Positions 25,028 through 33,230 of a DNA stretch of 64,000 bases are shown in pieces. Where the stretch lies: positions 64,001 to 128,000 of IMG/VR virus record IMGVR_UViG_3300045999_010033; one strand, written 5' to 3'. Position 1 is the first letter of the stretch. Every line of letters starts with the position of its first letter. The notes below the pieces were generated by a model that worked only from the letters and a program-made list of their open reading frames with translations, ran no database searches and was not told the origin of the DNA. Source of the stretch: a virus. The position numbers and the translations under genes were made by a program.

Positions 25028-25728
25028 AAAAAAAATTCAAATAGTTTAGATGCTAATAATGTAATTTTATGATTTTGTTTTAAGTTAAATTGATTATTCA
25101 AAAACATATCAATAGAATCTTTTAGAGCATCATTACATGGAGTAGATAGTTCTAGTAAAATGTCATCATCTATTTTAATTTTTTTACATTTTGGCCCAGA
25201 CCAGTTTCTATCATAGAAAACATGAACATCTACATTTCCATATTTAAAGATTAAAGATAATGAATTTTTTGTTTTATTCAAAATTTTTATATCACTAATA
25301 TCACAATCTCCCAACAAATGTATTAAGATGTATAAATCGTGATACAATAAATCATTAATTAAATTATCTTTAAATGGACCATTTTTTAACCAAATAAATT
25401 CAATAGTTTGTTTGGGTACTGAATTGATATTTTTAATTTCATTTCTTTCTAAGAAGATATTATCTATATATAACGCCACGTTTTGTTGATACGATAGCTG
25501 TATTAATTCTTTTGAAGAAGAATAATTTAATGTTAAAGGTTTTTCACAAAATACATTTGTTTTTTTTAATAAAGCAGATTTGACAATATGATAGTGTTGT
25601 GGTGGTGGTGTCGTCACAAATAAGAAATCAATATCATCGTATGAATTTGGATTTATTATAGGTTTAACGTTGAGTTTTGATTCAATTATTTTTCCCCAAT
25701 AGCCGTACCCTACTATACCGATTTTCAT
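25024..25728 (-). CDS. Gfo/Idh/MocA-type oxidoreductase, short
   Basis: A 234-residue protein with a Rossmann start MKIGIVGYGYWGKIIESKL, the loop DFLFVTTPPPQHYHIV and NVFCEKPLTLN, which contains the conserved Glu-Lys-Pro of this family. The usual proteins are 320-380 residues, so the C-terminal substrate domain is reduced. It overlaps both neighbours by 4 bases. A likely role is NAD(P)-dependent oxidation or reduction of a sugar nucleotide. Confidence 0.75.
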   Translation of the reverse strand: MKIGIVGYGYWGKIIESKLNVKPIINPNSYDDIDFLFVTTPPPQHYHIVKSALLKKTNVFCEKPLTLNYSSSKELIQLSYQQNVALYIDNIFLERNEIKNINSVPKQTIEFIWLKNGPFKDNLINDLLYHDLYILIHLLGDCDISDIKILNKTKNSLSLIFKYGNVDVHVFYDRNWSGPKCKKIKIDDDILLELSTPCNDALKDSIDMFLNNQFNLKQNHKITLLASKLFEFFL

Positions 25729-26741
25729 GTGGAAATTAATTTTTCTTTTACTTCTCTTGCCACATCAACGCAAGTTGTAATTTTTCCAGAAAAAATAGTT
25801 ATGAGTTTCGGATATGATTTTGATATCATAACTTTTGATAATCGCTCATCGTTTGTAGTTATCGGCAACGCTCTTATAGTTTGCCAATAATCAACAAAAC
25901 TTACATTATTTAAAAACGGAAAATAATTAATAGAATCATTTATTAAATGCTGTAGATTATCTTTTACATCTTTAGCACAACTTAATTCATTTTCATAAGT
26001 TTCTTTTAAAATAGAATATTTGGCATGATACAATAAAAATGTATTAGATGTATTTCCTTTTGGCATTATACTACAAAATGGGCCATCCATCACTGTAATT
26101 CCTATTTTAGGAGAATTATATGTAAATATGGGAACAATAACATCTTGCAATTTAAATTCAATACATTCTGCTCCTAAAAATTTATTAATTACATTTATAT
26201 TTGCGTATGAACAATTTATAATATAATCATAATCAGTATGATTAACAGAAAAAAAAGATGTATTTAATTTTAATTTAATGTTTGTTTTACTTATTTTTTT
26301 CTCTATTAACTCTTTAAATATTTCCCAATCAAAAATTGGTTCATTTACTTTAAACGAAGTATCTATTAAATTATTGTTTAAATAAAGTGAATTAGGAAAT
26401 TCAGATTTATATTCTATATTTGCATTGTTACAAAATTGTATGTAATCATACGACGATACATGACTACCATGTTTAGCTATTGCATAATAATTTGGAAAAT
26501 TTTTAACAATACACTCGGAATAATTTTCTAAAAAAGAATTTAATCCATCTAAACTTTGTAGAGCAGTTTCTAAACTTCTGGGATAATGATATCCATAATG
26601 GATTCTATTATGATTGTTTTTGGATGCTCCCATCATTATTGATGAATTAGTTTCAATTAGCGTTACATCAAAATTACAATTAAATAGTTCCAAAGCAATA
26701 GAGCACCCAAACGCACCTGCACCAACAACTAAAACTTTCAT
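25725..26741 (-). CDS. FAD-dependent oxidoreductase, DAO family
   Basis: A 338-residue protein. VLVVGAGAFGCSIALELFNC followed by VTLIETNSSI is the FAD-binding dinucleotide fold, and the HNRIHYGYHYPRS segment is typical of the DAO/glycine-oxidase superfamily. IINCSYANINV forms the second nucleotide-contact strand, and IFSGKITTCVDVAREV near the C-terminus is the closing FAD contact. The substrate is unknown; in a glycan cluster, oxidation of an amino-sugar or hydroxyl group would fit. Extremely AT-rich: one sampled 60-base line (26221-26280) has only 9 G or C. Confidence 0.75.
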   Translation of the reverse strand: MKVLVVGAGAFGCSIALELFNCNFDVTLIETNSSIMMGASKNNHNRIHYGYHYPRSLETALQSLDGLNSFLENYSECIVKNFPNYYAIAKHGSHVSSYDYIQFCNNANIEYKSEFPNSLYLNNNLIDTSFKVNEPIFDWEIFKELIEKKISKTNIKLKLNTSFFSVNHTDYDYIINCSYANINVINKFLGAECIEFKLQDVIVPIFTYNSPKIGITVMDGPFCSIMPKGNTSNTFLLYHAKYSILKETYENELSCAKDVKDNLQHLINDSINYFPFLNNVSFVDYWQTIRALPITTNDERLSKVMISKSYPKLITIFSGKITTCVDVAREVKEKLIST

Positions 26742-26758
26742 TATTTTTAACTTTACAA

Positions 26759-26836
26759 TTAATTGTTTTTGATAGTTAACTCTTCTTGCAATCCTTTCGT
26801 AATTTTAAATTCCCGATAGATGTTTTGTTTTATCAT
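26759..26836 (-). CDS. Possible 25-residue mini-ORF
   Basis: The minus strand from an ATG at 26836 to a TAA at 26759-26761 encodes 25 residues (MIKQNIYREFKITKGLQEEL, then TIKNN). It overlaps the end of the nucleotidyltransferase gene in another frame and fills the only gap of that size in this operon. The composition looks protein-like, but so short an ORF has little support; it could equally be a remnant. Confidence 0.25.
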   Translation of the reverse strand: MIKQNIYREFKITKGLQEELTIKNN

Positions 26837-27218
26837 AATTTAAAATTTGACTAGTTGATTTGTTTGGTACTCTGGAAAAATAAAATATATTAGGAATATA
26901 ATATCGCCCTATTATATTTTTATTTTTATAATCATCTCCTATAACCATTATATCCGGTGTGTATTCTTTTATTCTATCTATAAGTTCATTATCGGATGAA
27001 AATGTTACAATAGAATCTACATATTTAATTGAAGATAAGAATTTTATTCTATCTTTCAAAATATTATATGGACGATTTTCTCCTTTTTTTTCTTTAATTC
27101 TTTCATCGGTATCTAATCCAACTCTTACGTTTCCCAACGAATTAGCGTATTCAAGTAAGTTAATGTGTCCAATATGAAGAACATCAAACGAACCATTTAC
27201 CCAAACACGTTTTACCAT
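26805..27218 (-). CDS. Nucleotidyltransferase, HldC/HldE C-domain-like
   Basis: About 137 residues of the HIGH nucleotidyltransferase fold: WVNGSFDVLHIGHINLLEYA, GLDTDERIKEKKGENRPYN, DRIKFLSSIKYVDSIVTF and IMVIGDDYKNKNIIG. These match the second domain of HldE, which makes ADP-heptose from heptose-1-phosphate, and related glycerol-3-phosphate cytidylyltransferases. The HldE-like kinase is a separate gene at 15412-16194. The longer frame to 27230 would start with TTG; I use ATG 27218, which overlaps the upstream stop by 7 bases. Confidence 0.8.
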   Translation of the reverse strand: MVKRVWVNGSFDVLHIGHINLLEYANSLGNVRVGLDTDERIKEKKGENRPYNILKDRIKFLSSIKYVDSIVTFSSDNELIDRIKEYTPDIMVIGDDYKNKNIIGRYYIPNIFYFSRVPNKSTSQILNYDKTKHLSGI

Positions 27219-27610
27219 GATATTTCCCAATCTTTAAAATCTGCAGCCAAACAATCAATCTTATAATCCTTTCTGCCTCCCATAACTTCTTGAATTTTGT
27301 TTTTAGCAGTATTACGAATGCCATTCAATCCATGTGTTAGTTCAAGATTATTACCATCTTTAATTCCTTTACGATAGTTGGATTCGTTGTGCCAAATATG
27401 AAGATTCATTTGTGATAAAACCACTATTGCTCGGATTGTTTCGGCTGTAATTGGTTCTTTTGTTTCATTCAAATATAATTGAATATCGTGCACAATATCT
27501 GCAATTTCTTTTGCATACTCATCTTTGTGTTCGGCAATAAACACTTCTTTCAATTGAATAATAGATAATCTATCTATTAGTTCACTTAATGTTGGTAAAT
27601 ACTTTCTCAT
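27212..27610 (-). CDS. DUF4254-like helical protein
   Basis: A 132-residue helical protein, PTLSELIDRLSIIQLKEVF, MNLHIWHNESNYRKGIKDG, ending LAADFKDWEISW. The pattern of LxDRLxIxxLK followed by a conserved Trp-His segment resembles DUF4254, a family often found beside Bacteroidetes glycosyltransferases. The call is from memory. It overlaps genes on both sides by 4-7 bases. Confidence 0.55.
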   Translation of the reverse strand: MRKYLPTLSELIDRLSIIQLKEVFIAEHKDEYAKEIADIVHDIQLYLNETKEPITAETIRAIVVLSQMNLHIWHNESNYRKGIKDGNNLELTHGLNGIRNTAKNKIQEVMGGRKDYKIDCLAADFKDWEISW

Positions 27611-28233
27611 AATGTTTCGTAATAAGAGTTTTGTTTTTCTTGTCTTTTTATATCCTTATCGTGCTTTATGCAGAATAATGGTTCTGCGGGGAAGTTGCTG
27701 TATTTTTGATAACCGTATACCCTTTCATGTACTTTGTTTTTCCAAAGTATTTCATCCTTTCTTTTATATAATCGGGTTTGATAATCTGGAAAATTGACCC
27801 ACCCACGTTCGTTTACATTCCATCCCCATTTTTTTATATGGTAATCGGTAAGACCGGTTACCGTATTAATACGTGGAATAAAAAATAGGTCAACATCATC
27901 ATTATCATTTAGGATATCCTCTAAATTAACCATCAATTCGGCATCAATCATTTCATCTGCATCTATTTGATAAATCCAATCACCCTTACAATGTGAATTG
28001 AGAAAGTTTTTCCAAGATGAAAAATCTCCATTAAATTCAGAAATGATAAGAGTAAAATCGTCTTTACCATCTGCGCATATCATCAAAAATTCCTCTAACT
28101 CTTTTGGTGCTTTTGGTGAATCCAATAGAACAACTATTTCCGCGTTATCTCCCTTATAGTTTTTAAGGTGATTGATTAATCTAATCGTTTCATCAAATTC
28201 ATTTGAAACTGTGATAGCGTAACTTATTTTCAT
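27607..28233 (-). CDS. GT2-family glycosyltransferase
   Basis: A 208-residue protein: MKISYAITVSNEFDETIRLI and AEIVVLLDSPKAPKE form the nucleotide-binding half, GDWIYQIDADEMID carries the DxD metal motif, and YQTRLYKRKDEILWKNKVHE is the typical acceptor-side segment of the WaaE/KdtX-like GT2 group. It is a compact single-domain enzyme that would act at the cytoplasmic side on lipid-linked glycan or LPS core. Its ATG lies 6 bases past the stop of the upstream gene. Confidence 0.82.
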   Translation of the reverse strand: MKISYAITVSNEFDETIRLINHLKNYKGDNAEIVVLLDSPKAPKELEEFLMICADGKDDFTLIISEFNGDFSSWKNFLNSHCKGDWIYQIDADEMIDAELMVNLEDILNDNDDVDLFFIPRINTVTGLTDYHIKKWGWNVNERGWVNFPDYQTRLYKRKDEILWKNKVHERVYGYQKYSNFPAEPLFCIKHDKDIKRQEKQNSYYETL

Positions 28234-28239
28234 TAAAAC

Positions 28240-28722
28240 TTATTTTTTACTTTTAGGTTCTACTTTTGGCTTTGGTTTTGCCTTTTGAATTAATTTTGAT
28301 TTAGGCACTATTTTTTCTACTTCCATTTTTAATTCTAAAATACGTGTAATTCCACTCAATTTATAAGTTCTATATGCATTATTATTAATTGATGGTACTT
28401 TTTTTACAGAATCATTATACGTGTTTCTCGCACTTCCTTTTATTTCTAATTTTTCAGTTTGTTCGTTATATAATTTGCCAAACATTCTTTTAACTATATT
28501 GGGACTAACATTGGATACTTTTACACAATGGACTATATCTTTTGTTTTTGATACAAACAATGTGTAAACAATTGGTGCTTCCATATCCCGATATTTTACT
28601 CTATCTCCATCGGTGTATTTATATTCTTTAATAAGATAAAATTTATTTCGTTCCATTTTTTGTGGAAGAATGATGTTTTTATCATTTATAAATGGTTTAT
28701 ATTTTAGATTATATTCCGACAT
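28240..28722 (-). CDS. Hypothetical lysine-rich protein
   Basis: A 160-residue protein with an ordered N-terminal half (YLIKEYKYTDGDRVKYRDME, VYTLFVSKTKDIVHCVKVSN) and a basic, disordered C-terminal tail (KLIQKAKPKPKVEPKSKK). It may bind nucleic acid or act as a small virion component. No family is recognised. It lies between two glycosyltransferase genes with gaps of 2 and 6 bases. Confidence 0.55.
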   Translation of the reverse strand: MSEYNLKYKPFINDKNIILPQKMERNKFYLIKEYKYTDGDRVKYRDMEAPIVYTLFVSKTKDIVHCVKVSNVSPNIVKRMFGKLYNEQTEKLEIKGSARNTYNDSVKKVPSINNNAYRTYKLSGITRILELKMEVEKIVPKSKLIQKAKPKPKVEPKSKK

Positions 28723-28724
28723 TT

Positions 28725-30038
28725 TTAAGAATCAATTTTTGGCAATTCTAATTTTTTAAGTTTTGGTAGTTCTATTTTTTTGAGATTAGGTAGTTGTAGC
28801 TTTACAGCTTTCGGCTCTACACTCCTGTCATAAATAGAATATTTTTTGAATATTCCGTCCAATTCTTGTGTCATTTTTGAAAGGGTAAAATTTGCTCTAT
28901 TGTATTCTCCCAACTTTTCAGAATCCTTTTTATACTTTTCGTAATTCTTATATACATCTTTTAGTTTGATAGTCGCGTTAGAAACATTTACATTAAACCA
29001 GCTTGATTCTTTTAAAAGAAAATCATCTGCGGCAGATTCGTGCACGTTTTTCAATTCCCCTTCAAGTAAAACTGCTCCTTCTTTTAAGAAATCTAAATGC
29101 CCACTCCAATTTGATGCAATTACGGGTTTGCCAGTTAAAGAAAACTCTAAAAGTGGGCGACCAAATCCTTCACCTTTTGTGAAAGATACCATTGCTTTTA
29201 TTTTTTTATGATTATAAAGTCCGTTCATTTGTTTTGCCGAAAGGTCACCATGTAACAAATACACTGGAACTTTACCATAATCAGAACCTAACGCGTTTTT
29301 AATACTACGAACAATGTGCTCCCTATCCCGCACACTAAATGATGCGGTTGATGTTTTCAAAATTAACGCAGGTTTTACCTTTTCATTTTTAAATGCTAAA
29401 GAAAAAGTTTTAAGTAGTATTCCTACATTTTTACGATCTTCACCCACATTACCTTTCAACCAATGTCCTACGAATAAAAAAGCAAAATCTTCTTTTATTT
29501 CATCCAATTCAGAAACTTTTTGTATATCTTTTGTGGCAAAATCATTTTCATCGTAACCTTCAAAAAGAATTTCAACTGGCTTTTCTATTTGATGATTTCT
29601 TATAAATTGTTGTGTATCACGATTATGTTCGGAGTATATACTTTCGATTAGTGAACGCTTTGAATGTTCCGAAACTGTGATTATCAAATCCATTCGATTA
29701 CATCCTTGTATCCAACTTAGTGGGGATATAGTGGTTTCTATTGCCGCAGTTACACCAATATTATAATGACCTATTGGTTGAAATTCATTTGGAACTGTCA
29801 TTTGTATGAAGATATCCGGTTTTCTTTCTGGTGCAGGTACTACATTATCTATAATCCATTTGTGAAAGGCATTTTCATATGAAAGTGCATCCATTGGGGT
29901 TTGTCCCCACCTAGTAGAAATAATCTTTACTTCAAATTTATCCAATTTCCAAATGGAATGTAATAAATCTCGTGCATGGTCTCCATACCCGCTGCGTGTC
30001 GCTATTGGTGCTTGATATAACAATGTTGGTTTACTCAT
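28725..30038 (-). CDS. GT4-family glycosyltransferase with C-terminal LPK repeats
   Basis: A 437-residue GT-B transferase: GYGDHARDLLHSIW in the N-domain, DLIITVSEHSKRSLIES, FAFLFVGHWLKGN, and the C-domain donor site AMVSFTKGEGFGRPLLEFSL with GKPVIASNWSGHLDFL, which contains the E-x7-E motif. After about residue 410 the chain repeats a short unit (LPNLKKIELPKLKKLELPK), an amphipathic or positively charged tail that could attach to membrane or partner proteins. ATG/stop overlap of 4 bases with the upstream GT4 gene. Confidence 0.85.
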   Translation of the reverse strand: MSKPTLLYQAPIATRSGYGDHARDLLHSIWKLDKFEVKIISTRWGQTPMDALSYENAFHKWIIDNVVPAPERKPDIFIQMTVPNEFQPIGHYNIGVTAAIETTISPLSWIQGCNRMDLIITVSEHSKRSLIESIYSEHNRDTQQFIRNHQIEKPVEILFEGYDENDFATKDIQKVSELDEIKEDFAFLFVGHWLKGNVGEDRKNVGILLKTFSLAFKNEKVKPALILKTSTASFSVRDREHIVRSIKNALGSDYGKVPVYLLHGDLSAKQMNGLYNHKKIKAMVSFTKGEGFGRPLLEFSLTGKPVIASNWSGHLDFLKEGAVLLEGELKNVHESAADDFLLKESSWFNVNVSNATIKLKDVYKNYEKYKKDSEKLGEYNRANFTLSKMTQELDGIFKKYSIYDRSVEPKAVKLQLPNLKKIELPKLKKLELPKIDS

Positions 30039-31417
30039 ATACTATACAATTCAAATTTTTTCTTTGGTTTCCAATTTTCAAATGTAGATTCGATTCCATC
30101 AATAAGTGTTTGGCACATATTTTGTGTGCTCAATCCACCATCACCCATCATCCATTCTCTGCCATTCAATCCCCATGCTTTCCTTTGCCATTTGGGCATT
30201 AAATACCAATAACGAATAAGTGGTGCCACATCATCAAAATCTACTTTATCATCAAAAATATATGGTGTTGGTACGGATCCATTTACAGAACGAGTTGGCC
30301 ATACCGGTGTTACCCATTCTCCCCAAGTTACTGCTGATTCATAATTCTTTTTATCATGCAAAGACCCAATCTTTACATAGTCTTCTGCCGTTAGATACTT
30401 ATCGGTCCCTTTTAATTTAAAACCACATTGGTCTTGCAATCCACCAGTAACGTTTACAATGATAGGAGTTCCGGCCATTACCGATTCTGCGGTTGCTAAT
30501 CCAAATCCTTCATTAGATGCTAAATTGATTGTTACATCCGCAATATTGTATAGATAATTGAGCTCGGTTTCTGTCCATCTCCCATCATCAAAGATTACAT
30601 GGGCATCCGGCATACAATGTTGTACCATTGTTGGTAAATCAGTTCCATTTTCATCAACTGGCTGAGTGTGCATCAACATACATACTCTATCTCTTTTTTC
30701 TTCAGGTAATCCTAATCTGAATTGTTCGAATGCAAGTAACGCATCCATTGGTTGCTTTCTTCTAATGTTTCTATTATTCCAATACAATATAAAATCGTAT
30801 TCTTTATCTCCTAAAATCTTTTTTCTAAATTCTTCAGGAACATCAATCGGCTTGTATAAATCGGGATTAATACCATGCGGCACATAACTAACTTGCCAAT
30901 CTTTTGGTTGCTTCCATTGTGATTGTGCATCCCATCCCCACACACGACGTGTTATACCATATGTTTGCTTTGAAATACATCCAATCCAATCACAACTTTC
31001 ATAGTAATCACGATTATATTTTGGATCTGGCAAATCATCCCAAATATGATAAAACAACAATGGAACTGATTGGCGAATTTCATGTTCAATATCATACAAC
31101 CATATCCAATATCGTGGGTCAGTAAAGTGTAGAATGGCATCTGGCTTTTCTCGCATCAATAACGCACGAATTATATCCGCGTTACCGTAACCATCACACG
31201 GATACAACTTTACATTAGCATCCTGTACCCCAGTTACATCACGTACACTTTGGGTTAAATCCATTATTTGACCTTGCTCTGGGTGTTGTATCGCTGCTCC
31301 CAATTGAACCCAATCATATTTATCGACCGTACCTAAAACCAATTGTTTTGAAATGTTAGCAATGCCAGATGGCATTCTTAAATCATCGGAAAGTAACAAA
31401 ATTTTCTTTTTAGCCAT
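30035..31417 (-). CDS. GT4-family glycosyltransferase
   Basis: A 460-residue GT-B protein: KKILLLSDDLRMPSGIANIS at the start, DWIGCISKQTYGI, VSYVPHGINPDLYKPIDVPE, FILYWNNRNIRRKQPMDALL, and NLASNEGFGLATAESVMAGT with PIIVNVTGGLQDQ, the donor-binding region with its conserved Glu pair. It is the first gene of the glycan block in transcription order and is co-translated with the next GT4 gene (4-base overlap). Donor and acceptor are unknown. Confidence 0.85.
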   Translation of the reverse strand: MAKKKILLLSDDLRMPSGIANISKQLVLGTVDKYDWVQLGAAIQHPEQGQIMDLTQSVRDVTGVQDANVKLYPCDGYGNADIIRALLMREKPDAILHFTDPRYWIWLYDIEHEIRQSVPLLFYHIWDDLPDPKYNRDYYESCDWIGCISKQTYGITRRVWGWDAQSQWKQPKDWQVSYVPHGINPDLYKPIDVPEEFRKKILGDKEYDFILYWNNRNIRRKQPMDALLAFEQFRLGLPEEKRDRVCMLMHTQPVDENGTDLPTMVQHCMPDAHVIFDDGRWTETELNYLYNIADVTINLASNEGFGLATAESVMAGTPIIVNVTGGLQDQCGFKLKGTDKYLTAEDYVKIGSLHDKKNYESAVTWGEWVTPVWPTRSVNGSVPTPYIFDDKVDFDDVAPLIRYWYLMPKWQRKAWGLNGREWMMGDGGLSTQNMCQTLIDGIESTFENWKPKKKFELYSI

Positions 31418-31421
31418 AATT

Positions 31422-31619
31422 TTACAATTGTGAACCGCTTATTTGTAATCCAGTGTAAGTGTTAATTTGTTTTCTAAAATCATCATTTTTTGTGTAAAGA
31501 TCCATTGACCTATTGACAAGTTTTTGAAAGTTTATGCCGTCACGAATGATGAACATTTTAAACTCTTTATCATATAAGTCTTCCAAAACCTTTACTGTTG
31601 TCAGTTTTAATTTTGCCAT
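31422..31619 (-). CDS. Small protein, possibly ribbon-helix-helix
   Basis: From ATG 31619 about 65 residues: MAKLKLTTVKVLEDLYDKEF, then INFQKLVNRSMDLYTKNDDF. A basic beta-strand followed by two helices fits a ribbon-helix-helix DNA-binding protein, perhaps regulating the glycan block it precedes. The longer frame to 31649 adds MYILIYKQKY, which looks non-coding. The 33 bases upstream have a weak TTG-N19-TATATACT. Confidence 0.5.
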   Translation of the reverse strand: MAKLKLTTVKVLEDLYDKEFKMFIIRDGINFQKLVNRSMDLYTKNDDFRKQINTYTGLQISGSQL

Positions 31620-31652
31620 ATACTTTTGTTTATATATAAGTATATACAAAAT

Positions 31653-32513
31653 TTATTTTCCATCACAATGCTTACCAAAAAATTCACACCATTCACATAA
31701 TTTAGATGGTTTCTTTGGATACGTAATATCGGTTCTTCTATTTCCATTTTCATCAAAGACGGTATTTACAAAATCCATAAACCCGGCCCAAGCTCTATTA
31801 ACACTTGGCTTACCATTGGCAGGAACATGCTTTGATACTCTTGGAATTGGATATTCAGTATCCGCCGGTATTTTTCTTTTTAAGATAATAAATTCAACAT
31901 CTATCATATCTTGCGATACGCTAAATAACTCCGAGTAGAATTTTTTGTAAATTAATATTTGTGAATTTTTAACTTCATCTTTTTTGTGGTAAGAAGACCA
32001 TCCTTTTGTAGATGTTTTGAAATCTATTATACGATACTTACCATTAAATGAATCCTTAATAACCAAATCAATAAACCCGATAAAATTTACATTATCTTTT
32101 ACCTTTGTATTTAGGGGTTGCTCTATGGCTATTACTTCATCATATTTTAAATCAAAAAATTTGTTGAAGTGTTTTGATTTTTGAAATTGTTCTAAAATAA
32201 GAATACCATCGTTTAGATGCTCAACCAATTCATCTTTTGTGCAAATATCTTCTTTACACTTTTCAGATTCTTTCTGATATCCATCTCGCATCTTTTCTGT
32301 AAGTAATTGTTTCAAATTCATAGAACGGTCTGCCTGCGATTTCGATAATCGCAAGCAGACGTCTATGTAAGATTGAAGCACTTCGTGCATTGCCGTTCCG
32401 AATATTAGGCTTACATTGGATTTAGATTCCGAAAGTTCATCTATGTAATTTAACTTATACTGATTCGGACAATTTTTCCAAGTTGAATATTGGGAAAACG
32501 AAACTCGTGCCAC
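31653..32513 (-). CDS. Cas4/RecB-like PD-(D/E)XK nuclease with predicted iron-sulfur cluster
   Basis: A 286-residue protein: SFSQYSTWKNCPNQYKLNYI (first cluster Cys), FGTAMHEVLQSYID, then GFIDLVI and YRIIDFKTSTKG, which supply the Asp and Glu/Lys (D-x-K) of the nuclease centre. Three Cys follow at the C-terminus (CEWCEFFGKHC). One N-terminal plus three C-terminal Cys is the 4Fe-4S arrangement of Cas4 and AddB. In phages such nucleases occur in replication/recombination modules. No CRISPR array was seen, so an adaptation role is not implied. A 14-base-pair hairpin lies inside the gene (32328-32360). Confidence 0.83.
   Translation of the reverse strand: MARVSFSQYSTWKNCPNQYKLNYIDELSESKSNVSLIFGTAMHEVLQSYIDVCLRLSKSQADRSMNLKQLLTEKMRDGYQKESEKCKEDICTKDELVEHLNDGILILEQFQKSKHFNKFFDLKYDEVIAIEQPLNTKVKDNVNFIGFIDLVIKDSFNGKYRIIDFKTSTKGWSSYHKKDEVKNSQILIYKKFYSELFSVSQDMIDVEFIILKRKIPADTEYPIPRVSKHVPANGKPSVNRAWAGFMDFVNTVFDENGNRRTDITYPKKPSKLCEWCEFFGKHCDGK
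32328..32360 (-). repeat. Intragenic hairpin, 14-bp stem
   Basis: On the coding strand GTCTGCTTGCGATT pairs with AATCGCAGGCAGAC (one T-G pair) around a 5-base loop ATCGA. The arms lie at 32328-32341 and 32347-32360, inside the Cas4-like gene. No T-run follows, so it is not a terminator. Confidence 0.8.
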
Positions 32514-32962
32514 TATACTTTAAGTTTTAATTTAGTTATTAATTTTTTCTCTATACCATATCTCTCACAAATGTACTTGATGTTTTCACGTCCTTCTTTG
32601 GTAGAATATAAAATATCCAAATAGTCATTTGCTTGGTTTATTGAACATTGATATTCACGTACAATCAACTCAACTATAAAATCTTCGTAGCTTGATTCTT
32701 TTTTACCTTTAACATAATTCAAAAAGTATTTTCCTTTTGGAATTACATTAATATAAACTTTATACATATCCTGCGGACGAAGTGTTTGAGTTAAAGGTAA
32801 AAGCGTTGCTACCAATTCTACCCAATCGGGGTTCATTGAAAGGAACCTGTTAATCATAAAGTTCGACCAACTCTTTAAGTCCTCATCAGCCAGCTTATCA
32901 AAGTAATTTGGGTCTTGCTCTGAAGTTATGGCTTTGATATGTTCAAACAAAGATTTCGCCAT
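32513..32962 (-). CDS. Clamp-loader small subunit, gp62-like
   Basis: A 149-residue helical protein. LFEHIKAITSEQDPNYFDKL, SWSNFMINRFLSMNPDWVEL and YKVYINVIPKGKYFLNYVKG match the pattern of T4 gp62-like clamp-loader subunits, notably the NRFLSM segment. It partners the gp44-like ATPase two genes upstream (33460-34407), loading the sliding clamp on primed DNA. Its stop shares a base with the ATG of the Cas4-like gene. Confidence 0.8.
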   Translation of the reverse strand: MAKSLFEHIKAITSEQDPNYFDKLADEDLKSWSNFMINRFLSMNPDWVELVATLLPLTQTLRPQDMYKVYINVIPKGKYFLNYVKGKKESSYEDFIVELIVREYQCSINQANDYLDILYSTKEGRENIKYICERYGIEKKLITKLKLKV

Positions 32963-33219
32963 TATTGTAATTGTATTTTAGGAGATTGCCCTTCTTCTTT
33001 TAGTTCAGCTGGGAGTAGTTCATTGAGAGGTTTTCCACACGCCGTGCATAGGAACAATTCAATCGGAAGGATAGAATCGTTTGGCTGTCCAGTCAATAAT
33101 CTACTAAATTTTTTAAATCTGAATCCTGGCATAAAGATTCGGTTTCCACATTCACATGGTACATCTCTACCATCATTTAGGGACATATTAGCCTGTACTG
33201 GTTGCGGTTGTTGCTGCAT
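32962..33219 (-). CDS. Small zinc-ribbon protein
   Basis: An 85-residue protein with CECGNRIF and, about 37 residues later, CTACGKPL, so four Cys that probably hold one zinc (C-x-C and C-x-x-C). The N-terminus is Gln/Pro rich, the C-terminus acidic. It lies between the two clamp-loader genes. In T4-like phages small zinc proteins in such places can be transcription or replication accessory factors, but I cannot assign one. Confidence 0.6.
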   Translation of the reverse strand: MQQQPQPVQANMSLNDGRDVPCECGNRIFMPGFRFKKFSRLLTGQPNDSILPIELFLCTACGKPLNELLPAELKEEGQSPKIQLQ

Positions 33220-33230
33220 TTTTATTTATT

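Noticed and set aside
31653-32513. CRISPR-Cas association suggested by a Cas4-like nuclease
   Set aside because: No repeat-spacer array and no Cas1, Cas2 or effector gene is visible. Cas4/RecB-like nucleases are common in phage replication modules.
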